Shown here in pieces: positions 55,380 through 63,041 of a stretch of 64,000 nt of DNA. Where the stretch lies: assembly GCF_000745345.1 (NCBI RefSeq), contig NZ_JQNR01000005.1:1798001-1862000 (forward strand), in the 5' to 3' direction. Each line of letters opens with the position of its first letter. Position 1 is the first letter of the stretch. The notes beneath the pieces were generated by a model, which worked only from the letters and a program-made list of their open reading frames with translations, did not search any database and was not told the origin of the DNA. Source of the DNA: Actinacidiphila yeochonensis CN732. GTDB lineage: Bacteria > Actinomycetota > Actinomycetes > Streptomycetales > Streptomycetaceae. Both the position numbers and the translations under genes were made by a program.

Positions 55380-56168
55380 TCAGGCGACGCGGGCCCGCGT
55401 GGTGGGTGTGGTCGGGGCGCTGGGAGGCCACGGCCGGTCGGTGGCGAGATCCCGCCTGGCAACGGTGTCGAAGGACGACCCCGGGCCCGCCAGGCGGGCG
55501 GGGCCGGGCGGCTCAGGACGCGGCCGTGGGGACCGCCGAGTCGATCGGGGCGTCGCCGGAGACGAGTTCGAGGGTGAGGCCGACCGTTGACGGGGTGTCG
55601 AGGAGGGCGACGAGGACCGCGGCCACGTCGTCGCGGGGACGGCGCCGCGGCCGGTGGAGGGGGCCAGGTGGACGCGGCCCGTGCCGGGGTCGTCGGTGAG
55701 GCGGCCCGGGCGCAGGATCGTCCAGTCGAGGTCGCCGCGCGCTCGTACCGCGGCGTCCGCCTCGCCCTTGGCCCGCTGGTACGCGGCGAAGACGGGGTCG
55801 GAGTCCTTGGCCTCCGGGTCCGCGCCCATGGAGGAGACGACGAGGAACCGCCGCACTCCGGCCCGCTCCGCCGCGTCGGCGAGCAGGACGGCGGCGCCCC
55901 GGTCGACGGTCTGCTTGCGCTCCGCGCCCGAGCCGGCTCCCGCGCCGGCCGCGAAGACCGCCGCGTCGGCGCCCCGCAGCACCCGCGCCACCTGCTCGAC
56001 GTCCGCCGACTCCAGGTCCAGCACGACGGGTTCGGCGCCGGCCGCCCGCAGGTCGTCGGCCTGGTCCGGGTTGCGGATGATGCCCACCGCCGTGTCGCCG
56101 CGCGCGGCGAGCAGCCGCTCCAGCCGCAGCGCGATCTTTCCGTGCCCGCCCGCGATCACTGTACGCAT
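55380..56168 (-). CDS. NAD(P)-binding SDR-like protein, C-terminus apparently frameshifted
   Basis: The start MRTVIAGGHGKIALRLERLL is a Rossmann nucleotide-binding motif of the NAD(P)H-binding YwnB/SDR_a5 type. LVVSSMGADPEAKDSD and LDWTILRPGRLTDDPGTGRV follow. After GRGAVP (near 55636) the given frame turns into Pro/Ser/Arg-rich sequence. In the next frame the expected family end appears (RDDVAAVLVALLDTP, LTLELVSGDAPIDSA) with a stop at 55513. One more C in the CCCC at 55635-55638 would restore a protein of about 218 residues. Confidence 0.75.
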   Translation of the reverse strand: MRTVIAGGHGKIALRLERLLAARGDTAVGIIRNPDQADDLRAAGAEPVVLDLESADVEQVARVLRGADAAVFAAGAGAGSGAERKQTVDRGAAVLLADAAERAGVRRFLVVSSMGADPEAKDSDPVFAAYQRAKGEADAAVRARGDLDWTILRPGRLTDDPGTGRVHLAPSTGRGAVPATTWPRSSSPSSTPRQRSASPSNSSPATPRSTRRSPRPRPEPPGPARLAGPGSSFDTVARRDLATDRPWPPSAPTTPTTRARVA

Positions 56169-56177
56169 GGGACGACG

Positions 56178-57500
56178 CTACGCCTTGCGGGGCGACTGGC
56201 GAGGGAGGTCGAGGCCGGCGTCACGCGCCGCGTCGCCTCCGTCGCAGAACTCCCGTACGGCGCTGGTGCGGGAGACGACCCGGCCGCGGTGCACCACCAG
56301 CCGGCTGTAGCCCTGGGAGAGCACGGCGGCCAGTCCGTCCCCGCGCACCGCCAGCAGCTCGGCCGGGAAGCCGGCCTCCACCCGTACCTCGGGCAGTCCC
56401 AGCAGGGCTCGGGCCCGCCCGCTGACCAGGTCGTACGCGCGGTCCGGCGAGCAGGCGCCGTGTGCGGCCAGCAGGTAGGCGGCCTCCAAGGGGTCCGCGC
56501 GGCCCACCGGGTTGGCCTGGTCGGCCAGCGCGCCGCTGCCCGCGGTGACCGTGACGCCCGCCGCCAGCAGTGTCCGCACCGGCGCCACCGCGTACGGCCC
56601 GGCCCGGCCGGCGCGTTCCAGGGCGCAGCGGCCCTGCGGCAGCGCGGTCACCGACACCCCGGCGGCGGCGAGCCGTTCGGCGGTCCGCGCCAGGACGTCC
56701 GGGGCCAGCGCGGCCAGGCCGTGGCAGGGCCCGAGCGCGACGCCGGGGCGCAGCCCGCCCGCCATGGCGGCCAGCCGGGCCAGCCGGGCGGGGTCGTCGG
56801 CCGCGGTGTGCAGGTCGACGGGGAGTCCGAACTCGGCGGCCAGCGCCAGTACCGCCTCCGTGTAGCCGCTGGGGTCCGGGTCCAGGTCCGGGCAGCCGCC
56901 CACCGCGGCGGCGCCCATCTTCAGGGCGTCGCGCAGCATGGCCAGCCCGTCGGCGCCGGCCGCCCCGGTGAGCAGGCGGGGCACGGCGACGGTCTGCACG
57001 TCGACCAGGCCGCGCAGCGACCGTCGGGCCTGGAGCACCGCCTCCAGGGAGCGCAGCCCGTGGACGTCGCCGACGTGGACGTGGCTGCGCACCGCCGTGG
57101 TGCCGTGGCCGAGGTGCAGCAGCGCGGCCTCCACCGCGCGGCGCTGGACGTCGTCGGCGTCGTCGCAGGGCGGGCCGCCGGCGGTCAGCGCGAGGTCGAG
57201 ATGGGCGTGCGGCTCGGCGGGCGCGGGCAGCAGCAGGTAGCCGCGCAGGTCGATCCGGGCGCCCTCGGCTCCGCGCGCCGGCCCGCCCCCGGGACCTGCC
57301 GGGACCGGGGACGAGGTCGGAGACGGGGACAAGGACGGGGACGAGGCCGGGCCGGCGAGGCTGCCGGCGGTGCCGACGGCCTCGATCCGCGGGCCGGACA
57401 GCAGGACGTCGACGGTCCGGCCGTCGGCGAGGCCGGCGCCGCACAGCAGCAGGGTGGCGGTCTCCGCGGTGGTGCGGCGGGGGCTGGGACTCTCCGTCAT
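56178..57500 (-). CDS. Amidohydrolase-family protein (cytosine deaminase-like)
   Basis: This 440-residue metal-dependent hydrolase has the metal-binding H-x-H in APAEPHAHLDLAL, later His residues in RSHVHVGD, PVDLHTAADD and GPCHGLAALA, and a late Asp region SGALADQANP. The order resembles the CodA/AtzF-like deaminases. The residue after the last metal site differs from cytosine deaminases, so the substrate is uncertain. ATG 57500 follows CGGAGGAG. It is read just after the NAD(P)-binding gene, with 9 bases between them. Confidence 0.82.
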   Translation of the reverse strand: MTESPSPRRTTAETATLLLCGAGLADGRTVDVLLSGPRIEAVGTAGSLAGPASSPSLSPSPTSSPVPAGPGGGPARGAEGARIDLRGYLLLPAPAEPHAHLDLALTAGGPPCDDADDVQRRAVEAALLHLGHGTTAVRSHVHVGDVHGLRSLEAVLQARRSLRGLVDVQTVAVPRLLTGAAGADGLAMLRDALKMGAAAVGGCPDLDPDPSGYTEAVLALAAEFGLPVDLHTAADDPARLARLAAMAGGLRPGVALGPCHGLAALAPDVLARTAERLAAAGVSVTALPQGRCALERAGRAGPYAVAPVRTLLAAGVTVTAGSGALADQANPVGRADPLEAAYLLAAHGACSPDRAYDLVSGRARALLGLPEVRVEAGFPAELLAVRGDGLAAVLSQGYSRLVVHRGRVVSRTSAVREFCDGGDAARDAGLDLPRQSPRKA

Positions 57501-58146
57501 CGCGCTCCTCCGGGCAGTGGGACAGCGGCGGGACAGCAGCGGGCAGCAAGTGGGGCAGCGCTGGGCAACACTGGACAGCGCTGTGGACAACTCGGCGGCA
57601 CTGTGGACAACTCGCGCAGAGCCGGACGAAAGCGAACGGACGCGAACGGACGGTGGACGACTCGGACGGCAGCGAAGCACCGCCGGAACGGCGGCCGGGC
57701 AGCGGCGGAGCGGCGGCGCGCCGCGGCGGCTGGAGCGCGGCAGGGGCGGCCGCCGGGCAGCGGCTGGACAGCGACTGGTCCGGGGCAAGATCGCGTGTTT
57801 CGAGCGTAGGGCTCAGGCCCCCGCCGGCCCGGTAGGAGGGCATTAGTCGTACCGGCGGGGGTCGTGGTTCGCACGCGAGTACGGGCGCCGCCCGGGGTAC
57901 GCGCCCAGGTGTGCGAGAGCGGGGCGGCGGGCGCCGTCGCAAGGGGTGGACGGAGGGCGACCGGTGCGGGCCGGGAGCGGGGCCGGGGGGCGTCGGACCT
58001 GCGCCGGGAGGACTCGCGGCGACCGGGGCGAGGGGGGAGTGCGGGGGTCGTCGGGAGGTCCGGCGGCGGTGTCCGCCTGGTCCGATGTGCCCTGGGGGAT
58101 ACGGATTTCACGTATGGCCGCAGACCGTGTAATGTCTTCCTCGCTC
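57501..58146. other. Non-coding region upstream of the amidohydrolase and the tRNA genes
   Basis: No supported gene in 646 bases. Next to the amidohydrolase start it holds imperfect repeats of GGGACAGCG/GGGCAGCG and two exact DnaA boxes (separate entry). The right end holds a possible tRNA promoter: TTCACG (58107-58112), a 17-base spacer and TAATGT (58130-58135), 12 bases before tRNA-Thr. Confidence 0.5.
57582..57610 (-). promoter_or_regulatory. Pair of DnaA boxes
   Basis: TTGTCCACA, the preferred Streptomyces DnaA box, occurs on the minus strand at 57582-57590 and 57602-57610, exactly 20 bases apart and in the same orientation. Both lie 80-110 bases upstream of the amidohydrolase ATG. This is not the chromosomal origin; a titration site or a DnaA-controlled promoter is possible. 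Confidence 0.5.
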
Positions 58147-58219
58147 GCCCCAATAGCTCAGTCGGTAGAGCGTCTCCATGGTAAGGAGAAGGTCTACGGT
58201 TCGATTCCGTATTGGGGCT
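58147..58219 (+). tRNA. tRNA-Thr (anticodon GGT)
   Basis: This 73-base tRNA has acceptor stem GCCCCAA with TTGGGGC, discriminator T, D-arm GCTC-GAGC, anticodon loop ATGGTAA giving GGT, and T-loop GGTTCGATTCC. No CCA is encoded. It is followed by a small hairpin (58234-58252) and then tRNA-Met, upstream of rpmG. Confidence 0.95.
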
Positions 58220-58265
58220 CTGACGGATCGGTACCCCGCCCTCGTGGCGGGGGCCCGTTCGTCGA

Positions 58266-58338
58266 AGCGGCGTAGCTCAGTCGGTAGAGCAAGCGGCTCA
58301 TAATCGCTGTGTCACCGGTTCAAGTCCGGTCGCCGCTA
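58266..58338 (+). tRNA. tRNA-Met (anticodon CAT, elongator type)
   Basis: This 73-base tRNA has acceptor stem AGCGGCG with CGCCGCT, discriminator A, anticodon CAT at 58299-58301 and T-loop GGTTCAAGTCC. The fully paired first base pair and the absence of the three-G:C-pair anticodon stem of initiators point to elongator Met. No CCA is encoded. Confidence 0.93.
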
Positions 58339-58344
58339 CTTTCC

Positions 58345-58380
58345 GTAGCCGATTGCGGGTTCGGTCCCTCAATCGGCTAC
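58345..58380 (+). terminator. Hairpin between tRNA-Met and rpmG
   Basis: A perfect 11-bp stem, GTAGCCGATTG with CAATCGGCTAC, a 14-base loop and a T/C-rich stretch after it. It may release or process the tRNA transcript and leave part reading into rpmG, which starts 42 bases later. Confidence 0.55.
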
Positions 58381-58421
58381 TCTTCCTGTGTTCATCACCC
58401 CGTTCGTCAAGGAGCACTCAC

Positions 58422-58586
58422 GTGGCCGCCACCGACGTCCGCCCGAAGATCACGCTGGCCTGCGTGGAGTGCAAGGAGCGGAACTACATCACCAAGAAGA
58501 ACCGGCGCAACGACCCGGACCGTCTTGAGATGAAGAAGCACTGCCCGCGCTGCAACGCGCACACCGCGCACCGCGAGACCCGCTGA
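58422..58586 (+). CDS. rpmG: 50S ribosomal protein L33
   Basis: This 54-residue ribosomal protein keeps Cys14, Cys17, Cys41 and Cys44 (CVEC and CPRC), so it is the zinc-binding form. The alternative zinc-free form is the one usually induced by zinc shortage. GTG 58422 follows CAAGGAG. It lies just after two tRNA genes. Confidence 0.96.
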   Translation: MAATDVRPKITLACVECKERNYITKKNRRNDPDRLEMKKHCPRCNAHTAHRETR

Positions 58587-58764
58587 CGCGGACGGGGCGC
58601 ACCGCACTGGCGGAGCGCACCGACCCACGGCTCATCGGGCCATGGGTCATCCGCCGCGAAACCCGGAGTTCCGCTGTCCTGCCGACGAGGCCGGGCCGTG
58701 GACCCCGGAGGGTCGCGTGAGCAGCCGGTTCTGCCACCGCGCACACACCAGGCCGCAGTTCGAC

Positions 58765-58800
58765 CGCGAGGCCGCCCCCGCAGCAGGGGGCGGCCTCGCG
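58765..58800 (+). terminator. Terminator of rpmG
   Basis: A perfect 15-bp stem, CGCGAGGCCGCCCCC with GGGGGCGGCCTCGCG, with a 6-base loop, 178 bases after the rpmG stop. Confidence 0.8.
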
Positions 58801-58880
58801 GCGTGTCCGCACCCGCGTCGGCACCCCGCCCCGACCCGTGTCCACGCCCCGCCCGCCAGATGCCTCACCGCGTTCGGCGT

Positions 58881-59006
58881 GGCGGATACGTCTCGTGTGG
58901 CGGATGCGTCTCGCGTGGCGGATACGTCCCGTGCGGTGGGTACGTTGCGCGCGGCGGATGCGTCCCGCGAGGTGGGTACGTTGCGCGCGGCGGGTAGGTT
59001 CGGCAC
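58881..59006. repeat. 18-bp tandem repeat, seven copies
   Basis: Seven units of 18 bases, for example GGCGGATACGTCTCGTGT, GGCGGATGCGTCTCGCGT and GGTGGGTACGTTGCGCGC, alternate between two subtypes in the second half. No spacer between units, so not a CRISPR array. Confidence 0.8.
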
Positions 59007-59318
59007 GGCGCGGTCGCCTCGCGCGGCGCGCGTCCCGGGTGTGTCTGGTACGTCACACGTGGCGCGTCCGCCGCGCACGGCACGCCGGTTCCGCCCGCCG
59101 AATCCGTCACGCGGTGTCATACGACCCAGGTCACGCCGTGTAACGCGCGTCACGCCCCGGCCGCTTTACGGCGTGGCGAGGCGCCTGCCGCGCGAACCGG
59201 CGTGCCCGCGTACCGGATCGCCCGCGGCGGGGTTCCCGTGCCCGGCGGCGTCCGATCACCGTTCCACCGTCCGCTTCCGTCCCAGCCCCAGGCTCGGCTT
59301 CTCGTTCCGGAGGTATTG

Positions 59319-59849
59319 ATGGCTCTCGACCAGTCCTACGTCGGGCGGAGCTACCCGCCCACCGCCCCCTACGAGGTGGGCCGGGAGAAGATCCGCGAGT
59401 TCGCCGAGGCGGTCGGCGACCCCGACCCCGCCTACACCGACCCGGACGCGGCGAAGGCGCTGGGCCACCCCGACGTGGTCGCGCCGCCCACCTTCGTCTT
59501 CGCGATCACGTACAAGGCCGCCGGCGTCGTCGTCTCGGACCCCGAACTCGGCCTGGACTACAGCCGGGTCGTGCACGGGGACCAGAAGTTCAGCTACGTC
59601 CGGCCGGTGCGGGCGGGCGACCGGCTCACGGTGGTCTCCACCATCGAGTCGATCAAGTCCCTCGCGGGCAACGACATCCTGGACATCCGCGGCGAGGTCA
59701 GCGACGAGGCGGGCGAGCTCGTCGTCACCGCGTGGACGAAGCTGGTCGCCCGCGGGGCCGAGGCGGCCGAGGGCCAGGCGGACCGGGCCGCGGACGGCGC
59801 GGCCACCGGTGGGCAGAGCGGCGAGCAGAGCAAGGGCGAGGTGGCGTGA
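59319..59849 (+). CDS. MaoC-like dehydratase, HadA-type subunit
   Basis: This 176-residue hot-dog-fold protein resembles the non-catalytic partner of the mycobacterial (3R)-hydroxyacyl-ACP dehydratase (HadA/HadC). The start MALDQSYVGRSYPPTAPYEV and the blocks VGDPDPAYTDPDAAKALG, APPTFVFAI and VVHGDQKFSY are typical. ATG 59319 follows GGAGGTATTG. The final 30 residues are Glu/Gly/Ala-rich. It joins the next gene by a TGATG overlap, as expected for two halves of one enzyme. Confidence 0.9.
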   Translation: MALDQSYVGRSYPPTAPYEVGREKIREFAEAVGDPDPAYTDPDAAKALGHPDVVAPPTFVFAITYKAAGVVVSDPELGLDYSRVVHGDQKFSYVRPVRAGDRLTVVSTIESIKSLAGNDILDIRGEVSDEAGELVVTAWTKLVARGAEAAEGQADRAADGAATGGQSGEQSKGEVA

Positions 59850-60277
59850 TGGCGGCGAGGATCACGTACGACGAGGTCGAGGCCGGCACCGAACTGGCCC
59901 CCGCCTCCTTCCCGGTGGACCGCGCCACCCTCGTGCAGTACGCAGGCGCCTCCGGCGACTTCAACCCCATTCACTGGAACGAGCGGTTCGCCCGCGAGGT
60001 CGGCCTGCCGAACGTGATCGCGCACGGCATGTTCACCATGGCCTCGGCGATCCGCGTCGTCACCGACTGGGCCGGCGACCCGGCTGCCGTGGAGGAGTAC
60101 GGCGTCCGCTTCACCAAGCCCGTCGTGGTCCCCGACGACGGCGAGGGCGCCGTGATCGAGGTCTCCGCCAAGGTCGCCGCCAAGCTCGACGACAACCGGG
60201 TCCGGGTGGACCTCACCGCCACGAGCGCGGGCCAGAAGGTCCTCGGCCGCGCCCAGGCGGTGGTCCGGCTCGCCTGA
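59849..60277 (+). CDS. MaoC-like dehydratase, HadB-type catalytic subunit
   Basis: This 142-residue hot-dog hydratase has the catalytic Asp/His motif in GASGDFNPIHWNERFAREVG and VIAHGMFTMA. With the upstream subunit it would dehydrate 3-hydroxyacyl thioesters in fatty-acid or related synthesis. ATG 59849 shares one base with the stop of the previous gene; GTG 59846 just before it is also possible. Followed by a strong hairpin. Confidence 0.92.
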   Translation: MAARITYDEVEAGTELAPASFPVDRATLVQYAGASGDFNPIHWNERFAREVGLPNVIAHGMFTMASAIRVVTDWAGDPAAVEEYGVRFTKPVVVPDDGEGAVIEVSAKVAAKLDDNRVRVDLTATSAGQKVLGRAQAVVRLA

Positions 60278-60365
60278 GCCAGGACCGCGCCCGTCAGGAG
60301 CGCCCGATCCGGGATGCCCAGGGCGCCCGCGGGGAGCCCCGGGCATCCCGCGGCTCCCAGCACCA

Positions 60366-60408
60366 CGACGACGCCCCCGTACCGCCCGCCGGTACGGGGG
60401 CGTCGTCG
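60366..60408 (+). terminator. Terminator after the MaoC pair
   Basis: A perfect 19-bp stem (60366-60384 with 60390-60408) with a 5-base loop, 88 bases after the stop. Confidence 0.85.
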
Positions 60409-60427
60409 CGTCGCCCTGGAGCCCCAC

Positions 60428-60487
60428 CCGCCGGTCGATCCGCCGGTCGATCCGCCGGTCGATCCGCCGGTCCGTCCGCCGCTCGAT
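60428..60487. repeat. 12-bp tandem repeat, five copies
   Basis: CCGCCGGTCGAT is repeated three times exactly, then twice with one or two changes. It lies between the terminator and the tetR promoter. Confidence 0.75.
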
Positions 60488-60505
60488 CCGCCGGGGCGCG
60501 GGTAC

Positions 60506-60535
60506 TTGACGCCATAAGTGATTAGCCACTAACTT
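60506..60535 (+). promoter_or_regulatory. tetR promoter with operator in the spacer
   Basis: TTGACG (60506-60511) and TAACTT (60530-60535), 18 bases apart, form a good promoter. The -10 ends 6 bases before the tetR ATG at 60542, so the mRNA should be leaderless. The 18-base inverted-repeat operator (60515-60532) fills the spacer and reaches the -10, so bound TetR would block polymerase. Confidence 0.6.
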
Positions 60536-60541
60536 TGTCGC

Positions 60542-61165
60542 ATGGTCAGGATGAGCGCGGAAGAACGCCGTACCGCCGTCGTCAGCGCGGCAGTGAGCGA
60601 GTTCGCCCAGGGGGGGTACCACGGGACCTCCACGCAGGCCATCGCCCGCCGGGTCGGTGTCTCGCAGCCCTACCTCTTCCGGCTCTTCCCGAATAAGCGC
60701 GCCATCTTCACGGCCGCGGCCCTGCTCTGCATCGAGCAGACGTTGGACGTGCTCCTGCGGTCCTCCAAGGACCTCCCCGACGAGGAGCGGCTCGACGCGA
60801 TGTCGGCGGCGTACCAGAGGCTGCTGCGGGACGACCCGGAGAAGCTGCTGATGCAGATGCAGACCTACGCGGCCGTGGCGGCCGCCGAGGCGGCCGGCGA
60901 CCACGAGTTCGGCGCGCCCATCCGGGACAGCTGGCAGGAGATGTGGGACCGGGTCCACCTGGAACTCGGGGTGGACATCGAGGGCACGACGACGTTCTTC
61001 GCCTACGGGATGCTCATCAACACCCTCGCGTCGATGGGCTTCCCGTCCGGCCACCGCAACTGGAAGGGGTTCTGGGACTCGGCCCGGCCCGCGGACGACA
61101 TGCAGGACGGCATGCGGGACGACGTGCAGGACGACCAAGGCGGCCAGTCCGGCCAGTCCGACTGA
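60542..61165 (+). CDS. TetR-family transcriptional regulator
   Basis: This 207-residue repressor has an N-terminal helix-turn-helix: FAQGGYHGTSTQAIARRVGVSQPYLFRLFPNKRAIF. The C-terminal ligand domain is helical and ends in an Asp/Gln-rich tail. ATG 60542 has no ribosome site but lies directly after a -10 box, fitting leaderless translation. The same palindrome occurs before it and before the MFS gene, so it most likely represses both. Confidence 0.92.
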   Translation: MVRMSAEERRTAVVSAAVSEFAQGGYHGTSTQAIARRVGVSQPYLFRLFPNKRAIFTAAALLCIEQTLDVLLRSSKDLPDEERLDAMSAAYQRLLRDDPEKLLMQMQTYAAVAAAEAAGDHEFGAPIRDSWQEMWDRVHLELGVDIEGTTTFFAYGMLINTLASMGFPSGHRNWKGFWDSARPADDMQDGMRDDVQDDQGGQSGQSD

Positions 61166-61294
61166 GGCGGGGCCGGTCCGGCCGGTCCGGTCAGTCCGGT
61201 CGATCCGACTGAGGCGGGCCAGTTCGGCCCGGCCCTGCTAGGGCGGCCCAGTCCGGTGACGGAGTAGGGGAGTGCCGTCCTCTGTCCGCGAAAG

Positions 61295-61312
61295 TTAGTG
61301 ATCAATAACTAA
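61295..61312 (+). promoter_or_regulatory. TetR operator upstream of the MFS exporter
   Basis: TTAGTGATCAATAACTAA is an imperfect palindrome. The reverse complement of the tetR-promoter site (60515-60532) matches it at 13 of 18 positions, including the TTAGTG arm. TAACTAAT within it could be the -10 region. The exporter ATG is 66 bases downstream. Confidence 0.6.
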
Positions 61313-61377
61313 TGTGCGCCTCCGAGGATGCGCACCCCACAGCCCACGCCCGGGCGAACCGACAAGGGGAACCAGAG

Positions 61378-62889
61378 ATGACACCGACGACCTCGTCACC
61401 TTCGAAGCCCGCGAAGCCCGCGAAGGCGACGGCCGCGGGAACCGGCGGCGGCAGTGGCGGTGGCGGCACCTCCGCCGAGGCGGCGCCGACCCGGACGACG
61501 GCCGTGTGGACGCTGGTGGTCACCAGCGTGGCCGGCTTCATGGCGGCGCTCGACAACCTCGTCGTCACCACGGCGCTGCCGTCGATCCGCAGGAGCCTCG
61601 GCGGCTCCATGTCGGACCTGGAGTGGACGGTCAACGCCTACACGCTCACCTTCGCCGTGCTGCTGATGTTCGGCGCGGCCCTCGGCGACCGCTTCGGACG
61701 GCGCAGGCTCTTCCTCGGCGGCCTGGCGCTCTTCACCGCCGCCTCGGCCGCCGCCGCGATGGCGCCCGGGATGGGCGAGCTGATCGCCGCGCGGGCGGCG
61801 CAGGGGGTGGGCGGCGCGGTGATGCTGCCGCTCACCCTGACGCTGCTCACGGCGGCGGTGCCCGCCGAGCGGCGGGCCCTGGCGTTCGGGATCTGGGGCG
61901 CGATCCAGGGGACGGCCATCGCCTGCGGCCCCCTGATCGGCGGCACCCTGACCCAGCACGTGTCGTGGCACTGGATCTTCTGGCTCAACGTGCCCGTCGG
62001 CCTGGTGCTGCTGCCGCTGGCCCGGCTGCGGCTGCGCGAGTCGTACGCGTCGGGCGCGCGGCTGGACGCGGTGGGCACCGGGCTCGTCTCGCTCGGGCTG
62101 TTCGGCATGGTCTTCGCGCTGGTCAGCGCCAACAGCCACGGCTGGGGCAGCGGACGGGTGCTGGCCGGGCTGATCGTCGGCGCGGTGCTGATGGCCTGCT
62201 TCGTCCTGCACGGCTCCGTCTCGCCCCGGGCGATGCTGCCGATGCGGATGTTCGGCAACCGCGGCTTCACCGTGGTCAACGCCTCCGCCCTGCTGATGTC
62301 CGTCGGGATGTTCGGCTCGGTCTTCCTGCTCAGCCAGTTCCTGCAGAGCGTGCTCGGGTACGGGCCGCAGGAGGCGGGGCTGCGGATGCTGCCGTGGACC
62401 GGGATGCCCATGCTGGTCTCGCCGCTGACCGGGCTGCTCTGCCGGTGGATCGGCTCGCGCCGGGTGGTCGCCGCCGGACTGTTCCTCCAGGCGGTCGGAC
62501 TGGGCTGGTTCGCGTCGGTGGTCTCGGCGGACCTGACGTTCACCACCATGCTGCCGGCGCTGATGCTGTGCGGGACGGGGATGGCGCTGTTCTTCGCGCC
62601 GGTGGCCGGACTGCTGATGGACTCCGTCACCCCGGCGGAGCAGGGCATCGCCTCGGGAACGAGCAACGCGCTGCGCGAGGTCGGCGGCACGCTGGGCGTC
62701 GCCCTTCTGGGAACGGTGTTCTCCTCCAACGGCGGCTACGGTTCGCCCGCCGCGTGGGTGGACGGACTCCGGCCCGCGCTGTGGGTGGGCGGCCTGCTGC
62801 TCGCCGTGGCCACCCTGGCGATGCTCCTCTACCCGCGGATCGCCCGTCCGGCGGACCCCGCCGCGGAGCCGGCCGAAGCCGAGGCGTGA
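61378..62889 (+). CDS. MFS drug exporter (DHA2 / EmrB-QacA type, 14 TMS)
   Basis: This 503-residue transporter has motif C-like and A-like regions (FMAALDNLVVTTALPSIR, FGAALGDRFGRRRLFLGG) and about 14 transmembrane segments, matching proton-driven multidrug exporters of the DHA2 group. ATG 61378 follows AAGGGGAACC. An upstream GTG/ATG at 61312 overlaps the operator and is rejected. Regulated by the adjacent TetR, so its substrate is probably the TetR ligand; its identity cannot be read. Confidence 0.92.
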   Translation: MTPTTSSPSKPAKPAKATAAGTGGGSGGGGTSAEAAPTRTTAVWTLVVTSVAGFMAALDNLVVTTALPSIRRSLGGSMSDLEWTVNAYTLTFAVLLMFGAALGDRFGRRRLFLGGLALFTAASAAAAMAPGMGELIAARAAQGVGGAVMLPLTLTLLTAAVPAERRALAFGIWGAIQGTAIACGPLIGGTLTQHVSWHWIFWLNVPVGLVLLPLARLRLRESYASGARLDAVGTGLVSLGLFGMVFALVSANSHGWGSGRVLAGLIVGAVLMACFVLHGSVSPRAMLPMRMFGNRGFTVVNASALLMSVGMFGSVFLLSQFLQSVLGYGPQEAGLRMLPWTGMPMLVSPLTGLLCRWIGSRRVVAAGLFLQAVGLGWFASVVSADLTFTTMLPALMLCGTGMALFFAPVAGLLMDSVTPAEQGIASGTSNALREVGGTLGVALLGTVFSSNGGYGSPAAWVDGLRPALWVGGLLLAVATLAMLLYPRIARPADPAAEPAEAEA

Positions 62890-63026
62890 CGACCGCCGGA
62901 GCCCGGACACCCCGCCCCGGGCGGGCCTGCGCCCACCGGAGACGGCCCACCGGAGGCGGCTCGCCGGGGCGGGGTGCGGAGGCGGCGGGCCGGGTGGCGT
63001 GTGGGGGCCGCGTTCCGCCCACCCCG

Positions 63027-63041
63027 TACGCTGAGCAGGTG
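63027..63041 (+). promoter_or_regulatory. murB -10 box, leaderless start
   Basis: TACGCT (63027-63032) is followed 6 bases later by the murB GTG (63039). No ribosome site is seen in between, which fits a leaderless mRNA. No clear -35. Confidence 0.4.

Larger units (their letters stand above)
58587..59318. other. Non-coding region between rpmG and hadA, with terminator and 18-bp repeats
   Basis: No supported gene in 732 bases. It holds the rpmG terminator (58765-58800) and a seven-copy 18-bp repeat (58881-59006). A plus-strand frame is open from 58642 to 59319 because 18 is divisible by three, giving hexapeptide repeats, but it has no ribosome site and is rich in Arg/Pro. Confidence 0.55.

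Noticed and set aside
58881..59006. CRISPR array
   Set aside because: Units are directly tandem without spacers, there are no cas genes nearby, and the unit is only 18 bp.
58642..59319. Plus-strand frame with hexapeptide repeats upstream of hadA
   Set aside because: The repeats come from the 18-bp DNA repeat. There is no ribosome site, Arg/Pro-rich flanks, and it crosses the rpmG terminator.
61312..61377. Upstream start of the MFS exporter at 61312
   Set aside because: The codon overlaps the TetR operator and the added residues are not membrane-protein-like. ATG 61378 has a ribosome site.
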